Assembly: GCA_037130365.1 (NCBI GenBank)
Contig: JBAXTE010000005.1
Span: 76,274 to 140,273, forward strand
Direction: 5' to 3'
DNA from: JBAXTE01 sp037130365
GTDB lineage: Bacteria > Bacteroidota > Bacteroidia > Bacteroidales > WCHB1-69
DNA: 64,000 bases
Each line of letters begins with the position of its first letter. Position 1 is the first letter of the stretch. The notes below the pieces were generated by a model. It did not search any database. It worked only from the letters and a program-made list of their open reading frames with translations, and was not told the DNA's origin. Position numbers and translations under genes: made by a program. Positions 28,722 through 36,291 of this stretch are shown piece after piece.

Positions 28722-29669
28722 TTATTTCAATTTTTTTGCAATTTCGCGAAGCATCACTTCGGTCATGGTATCCAGAGTATATTCGTAGTTAAGATCCCAA
28801 TCGCGTTTTGAGATGCTATCTTCGATACTCTGTGGCCATGAATCGGCAATTGCTTGACGGAAATCTGGTTTATAAGAGATTTCAAATTCAGGAATATGTT
28901 TTTTAATTGATTTAAAAACATCATCTGGGCAGAAGCTCATTCCACCAATATTATAGCTGTCGCGGGTGGTAAGTTTACTTTCGTCAACCTGCATTAAATC
29001 GATCGTAGCTTTAATGGCATCGGGCATAAACATCATTGGAAGATAAGTATCTTCTTTTAGAAAACACTCATATTTTTGATTTTTAATTGCTTCGTAATAA
29101 ATTTCTACAGCATAATCGGTAGTACCACCACCAGCTTCTGTTTTGTAACTGATTAAACCAGGATAACGAACACTACGTGTGTCGACGCCATAACGTTTTT
29201 GGTAATAGCTAATCCAACGTTCGCCCGCTAATTTGCTGATTCCATAAACGGTATTTGGATCCATCACACAGTTTTGAGGTGTATTTTGGCGAGGAGTTGT
29301 GGGTCCAAAAACTGCGATTGAACTAGGCCAAAAAAGGCGTTTCAATTTTTGATCGCGAGCAATTTCAAGCATATCCAACAAGCTCTTCATGTTGATATCC
29401 CACGAAGGAAGTGGATTTTTTTCAGCATTTCCTGAAAGAATTGCAGCTAAATGATAAACTTGAGTAATTCCATGTTTGCGAATGGTATCCGCTAGTTTTT
29501 GAGCATCAAGTGCATTTAGAATTTCGAATGGTCCATTTTCGCAAATTTCGTCGCTTGCTTGTTTGATATCGGTAGCAATTACATTATTATTGCCATACAT
29601 ATTGCGAAGATCAAGAGTGAGTTCTGATCCAATTTGACCTGCACAACCAATCACTAATATTTTTTCCAT
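28722..29669 (-). CDS. tdh: L-threonine 3-dehydrogenase, SDR type
   Basis: 315 residues, NAD-dependent oxidation of L-threonine to 2-amino-3-ketobutyrate. It is an extended short-chain dehydrogenase: Rossmann motif GCAGQIG (8-14), the acidic NAD-ribose residue in ATDIKQ, and the catalytic Tyr142-x3-Lys146 (VYGISK) with SS at 116-117. FWPSSIAVFGPTTPR, KTEAGGGTTDYAVEIY and YLPMMFMPDA match the SDR-type threonine dehydrogenases known from Bacteroidota rather than the zinc MDR Tdh of E. coli. The gene for the next step, kbl, is divergent across a 439-bp gap, which strongly supports this role over a generic sugar epimerase. Confidence 0.92.
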   Translation of the reverse strand: MEKILVIGCAGQIGSELTLDLRNMYGNNNVIATDIKQASDEICENGPFEILNALDAQKLADTIRKHGITQVYHLAAILSGNAEKNPLPSWDINMKSLLDMLEIARDQKLKRLFWPSSIAVFGPTTPRQNTPQNCVMDPNTVYGISKLAGERWISYYQKRYGVDTRSVRYPGLISYKTEAGGGTTDYAVEIYYEAIKNQKYECFLKEDTYLPMMFMPDAIKATIDLMQVDESKLTTRDSYNIGGMSFCPDDVFKSIKKHIPEFEISYKPDFRQAIADSWPQSIEDSISKRDWDLNYEYTLDTMTEVMLREIAKKLK

Positions 29670-29686
29670 ATTTTGTTTTTTTTACG

Positions 29687-29694
29687 CAAAAGTA
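29687..29694 (-). promoter_or_regulatory. -7 element of tdh
   Basis: TACTTTTG on the minus strand, 17 bp upstream of the tdh ATG, fits TAnnTTTG. A convincing -33 TTTG is not seen. Confidence 0.45.
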
Positions 29695-29878
29695 TGGATA
29701 TTTTTTAATTCCTAATTGATAGAATGCATTTTTGAATAAAAAAATTATAAATTTGGATTTATTGATAGTTAGAGAGTAACATTAAATTGTATTTGCAATA
29801 CTTCTTTAGCAATTAGTTTGCACTGGAAAAGTATAATAGGCTGACTAAATAATGACTAAAGAGCTAAGCGAAGCTTTT

Positions 29879-29990
29879 GCGTGAGGGATAGCAGCAAAAA
29901 GCCCACAGCGAAGCGAGGACTTGTAGCGAATAGCCCGACCGTGTTCGTTTTGTTAAGGTGTAATATTTTCTCAAAACTTTACGAACAGGG
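29879..29990. repeat. Degenerate repeat block in the tdh-kbl intergenic region
   Basis: Two similar units follow each other: 29879-29904 (GCGTGAGGGATAGCAGC...AAAGCCC) and 29913-29936 (GCGAGGACTTGTAGC...TAGCCC). Directly after, GTTCGT (29943-29948) can pair with ACGAAC (29981-29986), and GTTTTG (29947-29952) with CAAAAC (29972-29977). It is more GC-rich than the flanks and non-coding. I regard it as a repetitive spacer element, not a regulatory site of tdh or kbl; this is uncertain. Confidence 0.4.
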
Positions 29991-30045
29991 ACACGCCCAA
30001 AAACTTAGAACCAGATAAATACAGTTAAATTTGCAATAGTTGTTG

Positions 30046-30077
30046 TTTGGTAGTTCGCATAAAAAATGGTACGTTTG
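30046..30077 (+). promoter_or_regulatory. Promoter of kbl
   Basis: TTTG (30046-30049), 20 bp, TACGTTTG (30070-30077): a full match to the Bacteroidota consensus, 31 bp upstream of the kbl ATG at 30109. Confidence 0.7.
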
Positions 30078-30108
30078 CATCAATAATTAAAAACAAAAAA
30101 CTAAGGTC

Positions 30109-31299
30109 ATGTATTCAAAATTTCAACAACACTTAAACACCGAATTGGAAGCCATTAAAGCTGCCGGAACGTTTAAAAATGAGCGTATTATTGTTTCGCC
30201 ACAGTATTCGAAAATTGTATTGAATAATGGAAGTGAAGTGCTTAATTTCTGTGCTAACAATTATTTAGGACTGTCGAATAATTCTGAATTAGTAGATGCA
30301 TCGATTAAAACGCTCCATGAAAGAGGTTATGGAATGTCGTCGGTTCGTTTTATTTGTGGAACTACTGATTTGCATAAAGAGTTGGAGCAAAAAATTGCAG
30401 AATTTTTTGGCACTGAAGATACTATTTTATATGCTGCTTGTTTTGATGCAAACGGTGGTGTTTTTGAGCCACTTTTGGGTGAAGAAGATGCAATTATCTC
30501 CGACTCGTTAAATCACGCTTCTATTATTGATGGAGTTCGTTTGTGCAAAGCTCAGCGTTTCCGTTATAACAACGCAGATATGGCAGATTTGGAAGTTCAA
30601 CTTCAATCGGCAAGCAGCTGTCGTTTTAAATTAATTGTTACCGATGGCGTTTTTTCGATGGATGGAAACGTTGCATCTATGACTGAGATTCTTGCATTAG
30701 CAGAAAAATATGATGCAATGGTTATGATTGACGAAAGTCATTCGGCTGGAGTAGTGGGCAAAACTGGTCGTGGAGTTACCGAATTGCATAATTGTAAAGG
30801 CAAAGCTGAAATTATTACTGGTACACTTGGAAAAGCATTTGGTGGTGCTGTAGGTGGATTTACAACAGGAAAAAAAGAAATTATTGATTTATTGCGTCAA
30901 CGTTCACGTCCATATTTGTTTTCGAACTCATTGCCACCAATGGTAGTAGCAGCAGGTATTAAGACTTTTGATTTATTAAAAGCCAGCAATGTACTTCAAG
31001 ACAAATTACATTCAAATACCGAATATTTTATTGGCAAAATGAAAGCAGCTGGATTTGACATTAAGCCTACAAAATCGGCAATTTGCGCGGTAATGTTATA
31101 TGATGCAAAATTGGCAGGCAATATGGCGGAAAAACTTTTAGGTGAGGGAATTTATGTCATTGGATTTAGTTTTCCAGTTGTACCTAAAGATCAAGCTCGT
31201 ATTCGGGTTCAGATTTCGGCGGCACATGAAGTTGATCAGTTAGATAAAGCGGTGAATGCTTTTGTGAAAATTGGCAAAGAGCTAGGAGTAATAAAATAA
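30109..31299 (+). CDS. kbl: Glycine C-acetyltransferase (2-amino-3-ketobutyrate CoA ligase)
   Basis: 396 residues, PLP enzyme of the alpha-oxoamine synthase family. Converts 2-amino-3-ketobutyrate and CoA to glycine and acetyl-CoA, completing threonine breakdown after Tdh. Family marks: NFCANNYLGLS near residue 46, YAACFDANGG, DSLNHASIIDG, DGVFSMDGNVA, the MIDESHSAG Asp that contacts the PLP ring, and the PLP lysine Lys242 in TGTLGKAFGGAVGG (Lys244 in E. coli). Length equals the family norm (398). Own promoter upstream and a very strong hairpin terminator 8 bp after the stop. Confidence 0.97.
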   Translation: MYSKFQQHLNTELEAIKAAGTFKNERIIVSPQYSKIVLNNGSEVLNFCANNYLGLSNNSELVDASIKTLHERGYGMSSVRFICGTTDLHKELEQKIAEFFGTEDTILYAACFDANGGVFEPLLGEEDAIISDSLNHASIIDGVRLCKAQRFRYNNADMADLEVQLQSASSCRFKLIVTDGVFSMDGNVASMTEILALAEKYDAMVMIDESHSAGVVGKTGRGVTELHNCKGKAEIITGTLGKAFGGAVGGFTTGKKEIIDLLRQRSRPYLFSNSLPPMVVAAGIKTFDLLKASNVLQDKLHSNTEYFIGKMKAAGFDIKPTKSAICAVMLYDAKLAGNMAEKLLGEGIYVIGFSFPVVPKDQARIRVQISAAHEVDQLDKAVNAFVKIGKELGVIK

Positions 31300-31307
31300 T
31301 CAAATTA

Positions 31308-31360
31308 ACACAAAAAGAATGGGGCAATCGGATTTTCCGATTGCCCCATTCTTTTTGTGT
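31308..31360. terminator. Bidirectional terminator after kbl
   Basis: A perfect 25-bp stem (31308-31332 with 31336-31360) with a 3-nt TTT loop. The stem base is A-rich on the left and T-rich on the right, so it can end transcription of kbl and of the minus-strand gene 31375-31665. Confidence 0.88.
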
Positions 31361-31374
31361 TATGCAGTCTCATT

Positions 31375-31665
31375 TTATTGAGTGATATCAGTAGTAGTTT
31401 CCGCTGGTTTTTTTGTCTTTTTTACTGCTTTTTTATTGGCGTGTTTTGTTGATTTTTTTATAGCTTTTTTTTTGGTTTTTTTGTCGTGCTTTTTCTTTGT
31501 TATTTCTTGAGTTTCAGCATCTGCTGTTTTTGTTGGTTTTTGTAATTCTGAAGTTTTTTGTTCAGTTGCTACTTTTTTCTTTGCATCTGTTTTTGGGTTT
31601 TGAGCCATTACAGCAATTGTTCCAAACATAAAAACAAAAGCCAATGATAATGCTGCTTTTTTCAT
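31375..31665 (-). CDS. Small Lys-rich secreted protein
   Basis: 96 residues. A clear signal peptide (MKKAALSLAFVFMFGTIAVMAQ, written here in two parts: KKAALSLAFVFMF and GTIAVMAQ) is followed by about 74 residues made mostly of Lys, Thr, Ala, Glu and Gln with repeated KKxxKK clusters and no hydrophobic core, so the mature part is probably disordered and strongly basic. A -7 element lies upstream and a strong terminator downstream, so the gene looks real. Similar small basic exported proteins are common in Bacteroidota and are uncharacterised; it could bind DNA, polyanionic polysaccharide or the cell wall, all speculative. Confidence 0.8.
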   Translation of the reverse strand: MKKAALSLAFVFMFGTIAVMAQNPKTDAKKKVATEQKTSELQKPTKTADAETQEITKKKHDKKTKKKAIKKSTKHANKKAVKKTKKPAETTTDITQ

Positions 31666-31703
31666 TTTTTTTTTGATTTAAAGATTAATTTTTTAAGAAC
31701 GTG

Positions 31704-31711
31704 CAAAAATA
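31704..31711 (-). promoter_or_regulatory. -7 element of the Lys-rich protein gene
   Basis: TATTTTTG on the minus strand fits TAnnTTTG, 39 bp upstream of the ATG at 31665. Confidence 0.4.
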
Positions 31712-31862
31712 GTTCAGAATTGGCCTCGTTATTCAGTTGTTGAGTTAAACAATGTTAAGAAAAGCGGGTCACATTAAAAATTAAGGGGGAGAGCATTCTG
31801 ATATGATATAAATATCAATTTACTCATGCTCCCGATTTTTTCCTTTCTAAAGACCTCAAGCT

Positions 31863-31906
31863 CCCGCTTTGCGGGATAAACTCCTGGGCATCACGCTAAA
31901 AGCGTG
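31863..31906. repeat. REP-like hairpin pair (element A)
   Basis: CCCGCTTTGCGGG (31863-31875) is followed by ATAAACTCCTG (31876-31886), and then a second hairpin CACGC-TAAAA-GCGTG (31892-31906). The hairpin-plus-CTCCTG pattern recurs at 46782, 46879 and 63370. Read on the other strand it is CAGGAG, linker, hairpin, the layout of REP sequences with a GGAG guide tetranucleotide mobilised by RAYT transposases. Confidence 0.5.
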
Positions 31907-31938
31907 GCAAAAAAAGCCGCCGCTATAACAAAATAGCT

Positions 31939-32088
31939 AAAAAATGAAGAGTTCCGCTAAAGTCCATGAACTCCTCCTTTTAGCCAAAATGAGCAATTAT
32001 TTTCTAAACATAAAATTACTCATAAAGCTCATTCCGTCTAACGTCGTCAAACACCATGGACTTCTTAACGCAAAACTCTTCATTTTTT
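31939..32088. other. 150-bp nested imperfect palindrome
   Basis: Three pairs of arms nest around a common centre near 32012: 31939-31953 with 32074-32088 (AAAAAATGAAGAGTT and its complement), GTCCATG 31962-31968 with CATGGAC 32055-32061, and ATGAGC 31989-31994 with GCTCAT 32027-32032. Either a structured RNA or a palindromic mobile element. No gene overlaps it. A smaller hairpin (31787-31833, GGGAGAGCAT/ATGCTCCC plus TGATAT/ATATCA) lies upstream. Confidence 0.5.
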
Positions 32089-32409
32089 ATACGTGAAAAT
32101 TTATTATATTTAAAGGTCGTATAGAGCTCGTCCCGCTATGGCGGGTCTCGGTTCTTGACGCAATTTTATTAAAGGCGGTTCAGCCCATAATTGAAGCGGC
32201 ATACAAGAAACATAACAATTGAATTCTGACACGGTATTTTTCTGGATTTTTTTAATCACCGCGGCAGCCTTCGAACCGACCTCATCAAAAAAGCGTAAGA
32301 AAATCAACCATTTATGCGATTAAGACGAGGCGGGTGATGCTATGAAAATAAATTTCAAGACGAATAATCCGTCGGGTGAAATTCAAGTTGAATTAAACAC
32401 TTTCAATTA
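32089..32409. other. Gene-free, relatively GC-rich spacer
   Basis: No convincing gene. A CCCGC-TATG-GCGGG hairpin lies at 32132-32145. Plus-strand frames give short protein-like runs interrupted by stops, including a 22-codon frame at 32342-32410 (MKINFKTNNPSGEIQVELNT). This may be the remnant of decayed coding sequence. Confidence 0.35.
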
Positions 32410-32417
32410 AAACAAAA

Positions 32418-32444
32418 AAGGTCATGAATTTTCATCACGACCTT
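32418..32444 (-). terminator. Terminator of the ribonucleotide reductase gene
   Basis: AAGGTC pairs with GACCTT and ATGAA with TTCAT, with a 3-nt bulge. On the minus strand it is followed by a T-rich run, 24 bp beyond the stop at 32468. Confidence 0.65.
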
Positions 32445-32467
32445 ACTTGTATATAAAACAGACTATT

Positions 32468-35224
32468 TTAACCACATTTTGAGTATCCACAATCGGTGCA
32501 AGCCAGGCAACCTTCTTTATAGATTAAGCCTTTTTCGGAGCCACATTCTGGGCATTTAGCACCTTTTGCTTTAGTTCCATCTGGAATAAATTTCTTAAGT
32601 GCTCGAACCACTCCATTTTTCCACGTGTTTATATTATCGGTATCGAGGTTCATGTTTTGAATAATATCCACAACATCAGAGATTGGCATTCCGTGACGTA
32701 AAATACCAGAAATTAGCTTTGCATAATTCCAAAATTCTTTAGAAAACGTACGAGACAACCCGCTATATACTTGAGGATAACCATCTTTATCGTTATAATG
32801 AAAATCGTAACGAGTTTCTTTTCCTTGCTCTTTGTTTTTAAGAATAAATCCTTTTGTTAGGTACGAAGGAATAAAAATATCTTCCGCTTTACCTGTAAAT
32901 ATTTCATATGGTCGTCCATCGATATTACCAACAAAAGCAACCCATTTTTCATTATTGTTTTGAAAACGAACGACATCCGCTTCTAATTTTTTAGGACGAG
33001 TTGGAGCTTGGGTTTCAATTATTTTTGTTTTATCTTCTTTTTTATCGTTGCTTATTAGAACACCAGATCTAGACCCATCACGATAAATAGTCATTCCTTT
33101 GCAACCACTTTCCCAAGCAGTTTTATAAATATTACTAACTAGTTCTTCATTAACATTAGCTGGTAAGTTTACGGTTACACTAATAGAATGATCTACCCAT
33201 TTTTGAACCGCACCCTGCATGGTTACTTTTTTCACCCAATCGATATCGTTGGAAGTAGCTTTATAATATGGAGATTTTTCTATTATAGAATTTAGCTCAA
33301 CGTCTCCCATAAGTTTTACTTCATCAACGTTGTAATTGTTTACTTTGAGCCATTTTAAAAATTTGGGATGGAAAACATTAAATTCTTCCCAAGAATCGCC
33401 AATTTCGTCTACAAAATTTACTTTTACATTTTTATCGTTAGGGTTTACTTTTTTCCGTCGTTTATATGAAACCATAAATACAGGCTCAATTCCTGAAGTA
33501 GTTTGAGTACAAATACTTACACTTCCCGTAGGAGCAATCGTCAACAACGCAATATTACGACGACCAAATTTTATCATCTCGCTATATAGTTCTGGAGCCG
33601 CTTCTTTAATGCGCAAAATAAATGGATTATTTTTTTCTTTTTCACTGCTATAAACAGGGAAAGCACCTCGTTCGCGAGCCATCGCTACCGATGATGTGTA
33701 TGCCGAAATTGCAAGTTGTTTTTGAGCTTTTACAGAAACACTAATTGCTTCATCAGAACCATACTGCAAATTTAAAGCAGCTAACATATCCCCTTCGGCA
33801 GTGATTCCTAAGCCAGTGCGACGACCTTGCAATGTTTTTGTTTTGATTTTTCCCCAAAGTTCACGCTCAACATGTTTTACATCTTCAGTTTCAGGATCTG
33901 TATCAATTTTTTGGAGAATACCATCAATTTTTTCCATTTCCAAGTCAATTAGGTCGTCCATTAATCGTTGACCATATTGAACATGTTCGTTGTACAAATT
34001 GTAATTAAAAAATGCTTCTGGAGTGAATGGATTTTCTACGTAACTATAAAGATTAATTGCTATCAAACGACAGCTATCGTATGGACAAAGAGGAATTTCA
34101 CCACAAGGATTTGTAGACACCGTTTTAAAACCTAAATCTGCATAAGAATCGGGAACAGACTCACGAATAATAGTGTCCCAAAATAAAATCCCAGGTTCAG
34201 CAGATGACCATGCATTATGAATAAGTTTATCCCAAAGTTTCTTTGCATCAATTTCTTTGGTATATGTTGGGTTCTCTGATTCGATTGGATATTGTTGACG
34301 GTATGGTTTGTTTTGAATAAGACAACGCATAAAATCATCATCAATACGCACAGAAACATTTGCGCCCGTAACTTTTCCTTGAGTCATTTTTGCATCGATA
34401 AAGCGCTCTGCATCTGGGTGTTTAACAGAAATCGACAACATCAGAGCACCTCTTCTGCCATCTTGTGCAACTTCGCGTGTAGAATTAGAATAACGTTCCA
34501 TAAAAGGAACAATCCCTGTTGATGTAAGTGCACTATTTTTAACAGGACTGCCAGTTGGGCGTATATGTGACAAATCATGGCCCACTCCACCTCTTCGTTT
34601 CATTAGTTGAACTTGTTCTTCGTCAACTTTCATAATTCCACCATAAGAATCAGAGGAACCATTGTTGCCAATTACAAAACAGTTTGAAAGCGAAGCTATT
34701 TGAAAATCGTTACCAATACCAGTCATTGGGCTTCCTTGTGGAACGATGTATTTAAAATCTTTTAATAGATTATATATTTTTTCTTCTGAAAGTGGATTTG
34801 GATATTTGGCTTCTATGCGTGCAAATTCTTTAGCCAACCTGCGGTGCATATCATTTGGTGTGAGTTCATAAACATTCCCATAGCTATCTTTTAATGCATA
34901 TTTATTCATCCAAACACTTGCAGCAAGGGTGTCTCCATGAAAATATTCTGTTGCAGTAGCTAGAGTTTCTTCATTGTTATATGCTTTTTTTTCTACCGAG
35001 TTGTCACTGTTTTGAGTCGTGGTCATGCTGATTTTCTCTTCTATTATTTCTTTTTTTGAATCTGGCGCTTCGGGGTTCACAATATATTTGTTCTCATTTT
35101 TTTCATCAAAAGTGCTTTCGTTTGGGCGCACCCTATTTTCTATTAACTTAGAGTATGAACTCTCTTGAGTTTTGGAAACGGAGGTGGTTTCTACTTCTGA
35201 AAATAAATCAAATAAATCGATCAT
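32468..35224 (-). CDS. nrdJ: Adenosylcobalamin-dependent (class II) ribonucleotide reductase
   Basis: 918 residues; reduces ribonucleotides to deoxyribonucleotides with a thiyl radical made from adenosylcobalamin, independent of oxygen. Start at ATG 35224 (MIDLFDLFSEVE); a TTG is 9 bp upstream. After a poorly conserved, charged N-terminal stretch of about 90 residues the catalytic barrel begins. Marks: RRGGVGHDLSHIRPTGS, NPCGEIPLCPYDSCRL (substrate-site Asn, radical Cys, Glu), IAPTGSVSICTQTTSGIEP and GCKGMTIYRDGSR. The C-terminus has a CPEC...CLACTDCGYSKCG zinc-ribbon-like Cys cluster, typical of NrdJ and used in re-reduction. No class I or III genes and no cobalamin riboswitch are visible nearby. 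Confidence 0.95.
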   Translation of the reverse strand: MIDLFDLFSEVETTSVSKTQESSYSKLIENRVRPNESTFDEKNENKYIVNPEAPDSKKEIIEEKISMTTTQNSDNSVEKKAYNNEETLATATEYFHGDTLAASVWMNKYALKDSYGNVYELTPNDMHRRLAKEFARIEAKYPNPLSEEKIYNLLKDFKYIVPQGSPMTGIGNDFQIASLSNCFVIGNNGSSDSYGGIMKVDEEQVQLMKRRGGVGHDLSHIRPTGSPVKNSALTSTGIVPFMERYSNSTREVAQDGRRGALMLSISVKHPDAERFIDAKMTQGKVTGANVSVRIDDDFMRCLIQNKPYRQQYPIESENPTYTKEIDAKKLWDKLIHNAWSSAEPGILFWDTIIRESVPDSYADLGFKTVSTNPCGEIPLCPYDSCRLIAINLYSYVENPFTPEAFFNYNLYNEHVQYGQRLMDDLIDLEMEKIDGILQKIDTDPETEDVKHVERELWGKIKTKTLQGRRTGLGITAEGDMLAALNLQYGSDEAISVSVKAQKQLAISAYTSSVAMARERGAFPVYSSEKEKNNPFILRIKEAAPELYSEMIKFGRRNIALLTIAPTGSVSICTQTTSGIEPVFMVSYKRRKKVNPNDKNVKVNFVDEIGDSWEEFNVFHPKFLKWLKVNNYNVDEVKLMGDVELNSIIEKSPYYKATSNDIDWVKKVTMQGAVQKWVDHSISVTVNLPANVNEELVSNIYKTAWESGCKGMTIYRDGSRSGVLISNDKKEDKTKIIETQAPTRPKKLEADVVRFQNNNEKWVAFVGNIDGRPYEIFTGKAEDIFIPSYLTKGFILKNKEQGKETRYDFHYNDKDGYPQVYSGLSRTFSKEFWNYAKLISGILRHGMPISDVVDIIQNMNLDTDNINTWKNGVVRALKKFIPDGTKAKGAKCPECGSEKGLIYKEGCLACTDCGYSKCG

Positions 35225-35452
35225 CGTATGCAAGTATTTTATTTAATTGTAAATTTAGTCTCTTTCGATTATTTATTGCAATAGTTTTATCTGAGATATT
35301 AAATAGTTGATTGCTAGAATTTTAAAAATATGTGTTTTTCATATTTTCGTAATTGCGAATTTACAATTTATTTGAGTATAAAAATGTGAAGAGGTATAAT
35401 TAATAATCAACAACTAGAGGTTAATATCATGATGCTCAAAGTCGTTCATTGT

Positions 35453-35905
35453 TTATAATTCGTTTGTCCAAATTAGTTTTGTACCGAAGCCCAGTTTATT
35501 ATCAGTGAGTTTCAACGAGTTAGGATAAAGTGCCCATAATGAGGTATTTACGAGAAACGCAAAAGGAAACTTTTTTAGATAGGTCCCTTTTAAATGTGAT
35601 ATGTTTTGATCGTTAAGCTTAACCACTTTACCCGTAATTTGTAACCCTTGAATTATCCCAATTATTTTTGTTTCTAAGATAATATTAGCGGCAACATGAT
35701 CATTTGTTAATATTTCCATAACATGCCGCGTGTTTTCGTCTGAAGTAAAGACAAAGCAGTTTTGATTGGTGTCGTAAGCATAAAAACAAGCACTACACCA
35801 TGGTTGGTTATCTTTAGTAGTACAAAGTGTCAACACATGATGTTTGCGAATAAATTTCAAAAATCTTGGATCATCAATACTCTGAGTGTGAATTTTTGTG
35901 CTCAT
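35453..35905 (-). CDS. YhbP/UPF0306-like flavin-binding split-barrel protein
   Basis: 150 residues resembling the UPF0306 (YhbP) branch of the pyridoxamine-5'-phosphate-oxidase-like split-barrel fold: HHVLTLCTTKDNQPWCSACFYAYD near the start, FVFTSDENTRHV in the middle and the end block KLTDNKLGFGTKLIW all parallel E. coli YhbP (147 residues). Such proteins likely bind FMN or haem-like cofactor, but no reaction is established. Its start overlaps the stop of the TauE-like gene by one base, so they are co-translated, and both follow the large envelope gene at 36292. Confidence 0.85.
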   Translation of the reverse strand: MSTKIHTQSIDDPRFLKFIRKHHVLTLCTTKDNQPWCSACFYAYDTNQNCFVFTSDENTRHVMEILTNDHVAANIILETKIIGIIQGLQITGKVVKLNDQNISHLKGTYLKKFPFAFLVNTSLWALYPNSLKLTDNKLGFGTKLIWTNEL

Positions 35906-36279
35906 TATTTTCCGAATATTGTTTTTAACGCTACTAAGATTAAAAAAACTCCAAATATTTTCTTGAGTAAATCTTGTGGCATTTTTACGGCATATTTAGC
36001 GCCAAAATATCCGCCAATAAAAAAAGCGCTTGCAATAATTAGTGCATACGTTAAATTTACATGGCCCGCTTTATAATATTGATAAGCAGCCATCAATCCA
36101 ATTGGAGGAAGCATAATCGCCAAACTTGTACCTTGGGCTTGATGCTGAGAAAATCCAACAAAATAAACTAATGCAGGAATAATAATCACTCCACCACCAA
36201 TTCCTACCATTCCACTAAAAGCTCCAGCAAATAAGCCGATAGCAATAAGTATTAATAATGTTTCAACACTCATTTTCAT
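35905..36279 (-). CDS. Half-size TauE/SafE (TSUP) family permease
   Basis: 124 residues with four hydrophobic segments. The N-terminal IGLFAGAFSGMVGIGGGVIIIPALVYF matches the first TSUP repeat (here given as shorter motifs: GLFAGAFSGMVGIGGG and IIIPAL), and QGTSLAIMLPPIG the next conserved stretch. Full-length TSUP exporters have eight segments in two repeats; this half-size form should dimerise. Family members export sulfite, sulfoacetate or related anions, but the substrate here cannot be told. Gap to the upstream gene is 12 bp and it overlaps the YhbP-like gene by one base. Confidence 0.85.
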   Translation of the reverse strand: MKMSVETLLILIAIGLFAGAFSGMVGIGGGVIIIPALVYFVGFSQHQAQGTSLAIMLPPIGLMAAYQYYKAGHVNLTYALIIASAFFIGGYFGAKYAVKMPQDLLKKIFGVFLILVALKTIFGK

Positions 36280-36291
36280 TATATTTTGTAA

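Noticed and set aside
28722..29669. Nucleotide-sugar epimerase for the SDR gene
   Set aside because: Pairing with kbl and the SDR-type threonine dehydrogenase signatures are more specific than the general epimerase fold.
32110..32307. 65-codon minus-strand frame in the nrdJ downstream spacer
   Set aside because: No recognisable domain, no promoter, and it crosses a GC hairpin; more likely part of decayed or repeat DNA.
35225..35452. Cobalamin riboswitch upstream of nrdJ
   Set aside because: I looked for B12-box and pairing elements on the minus strand and found none.
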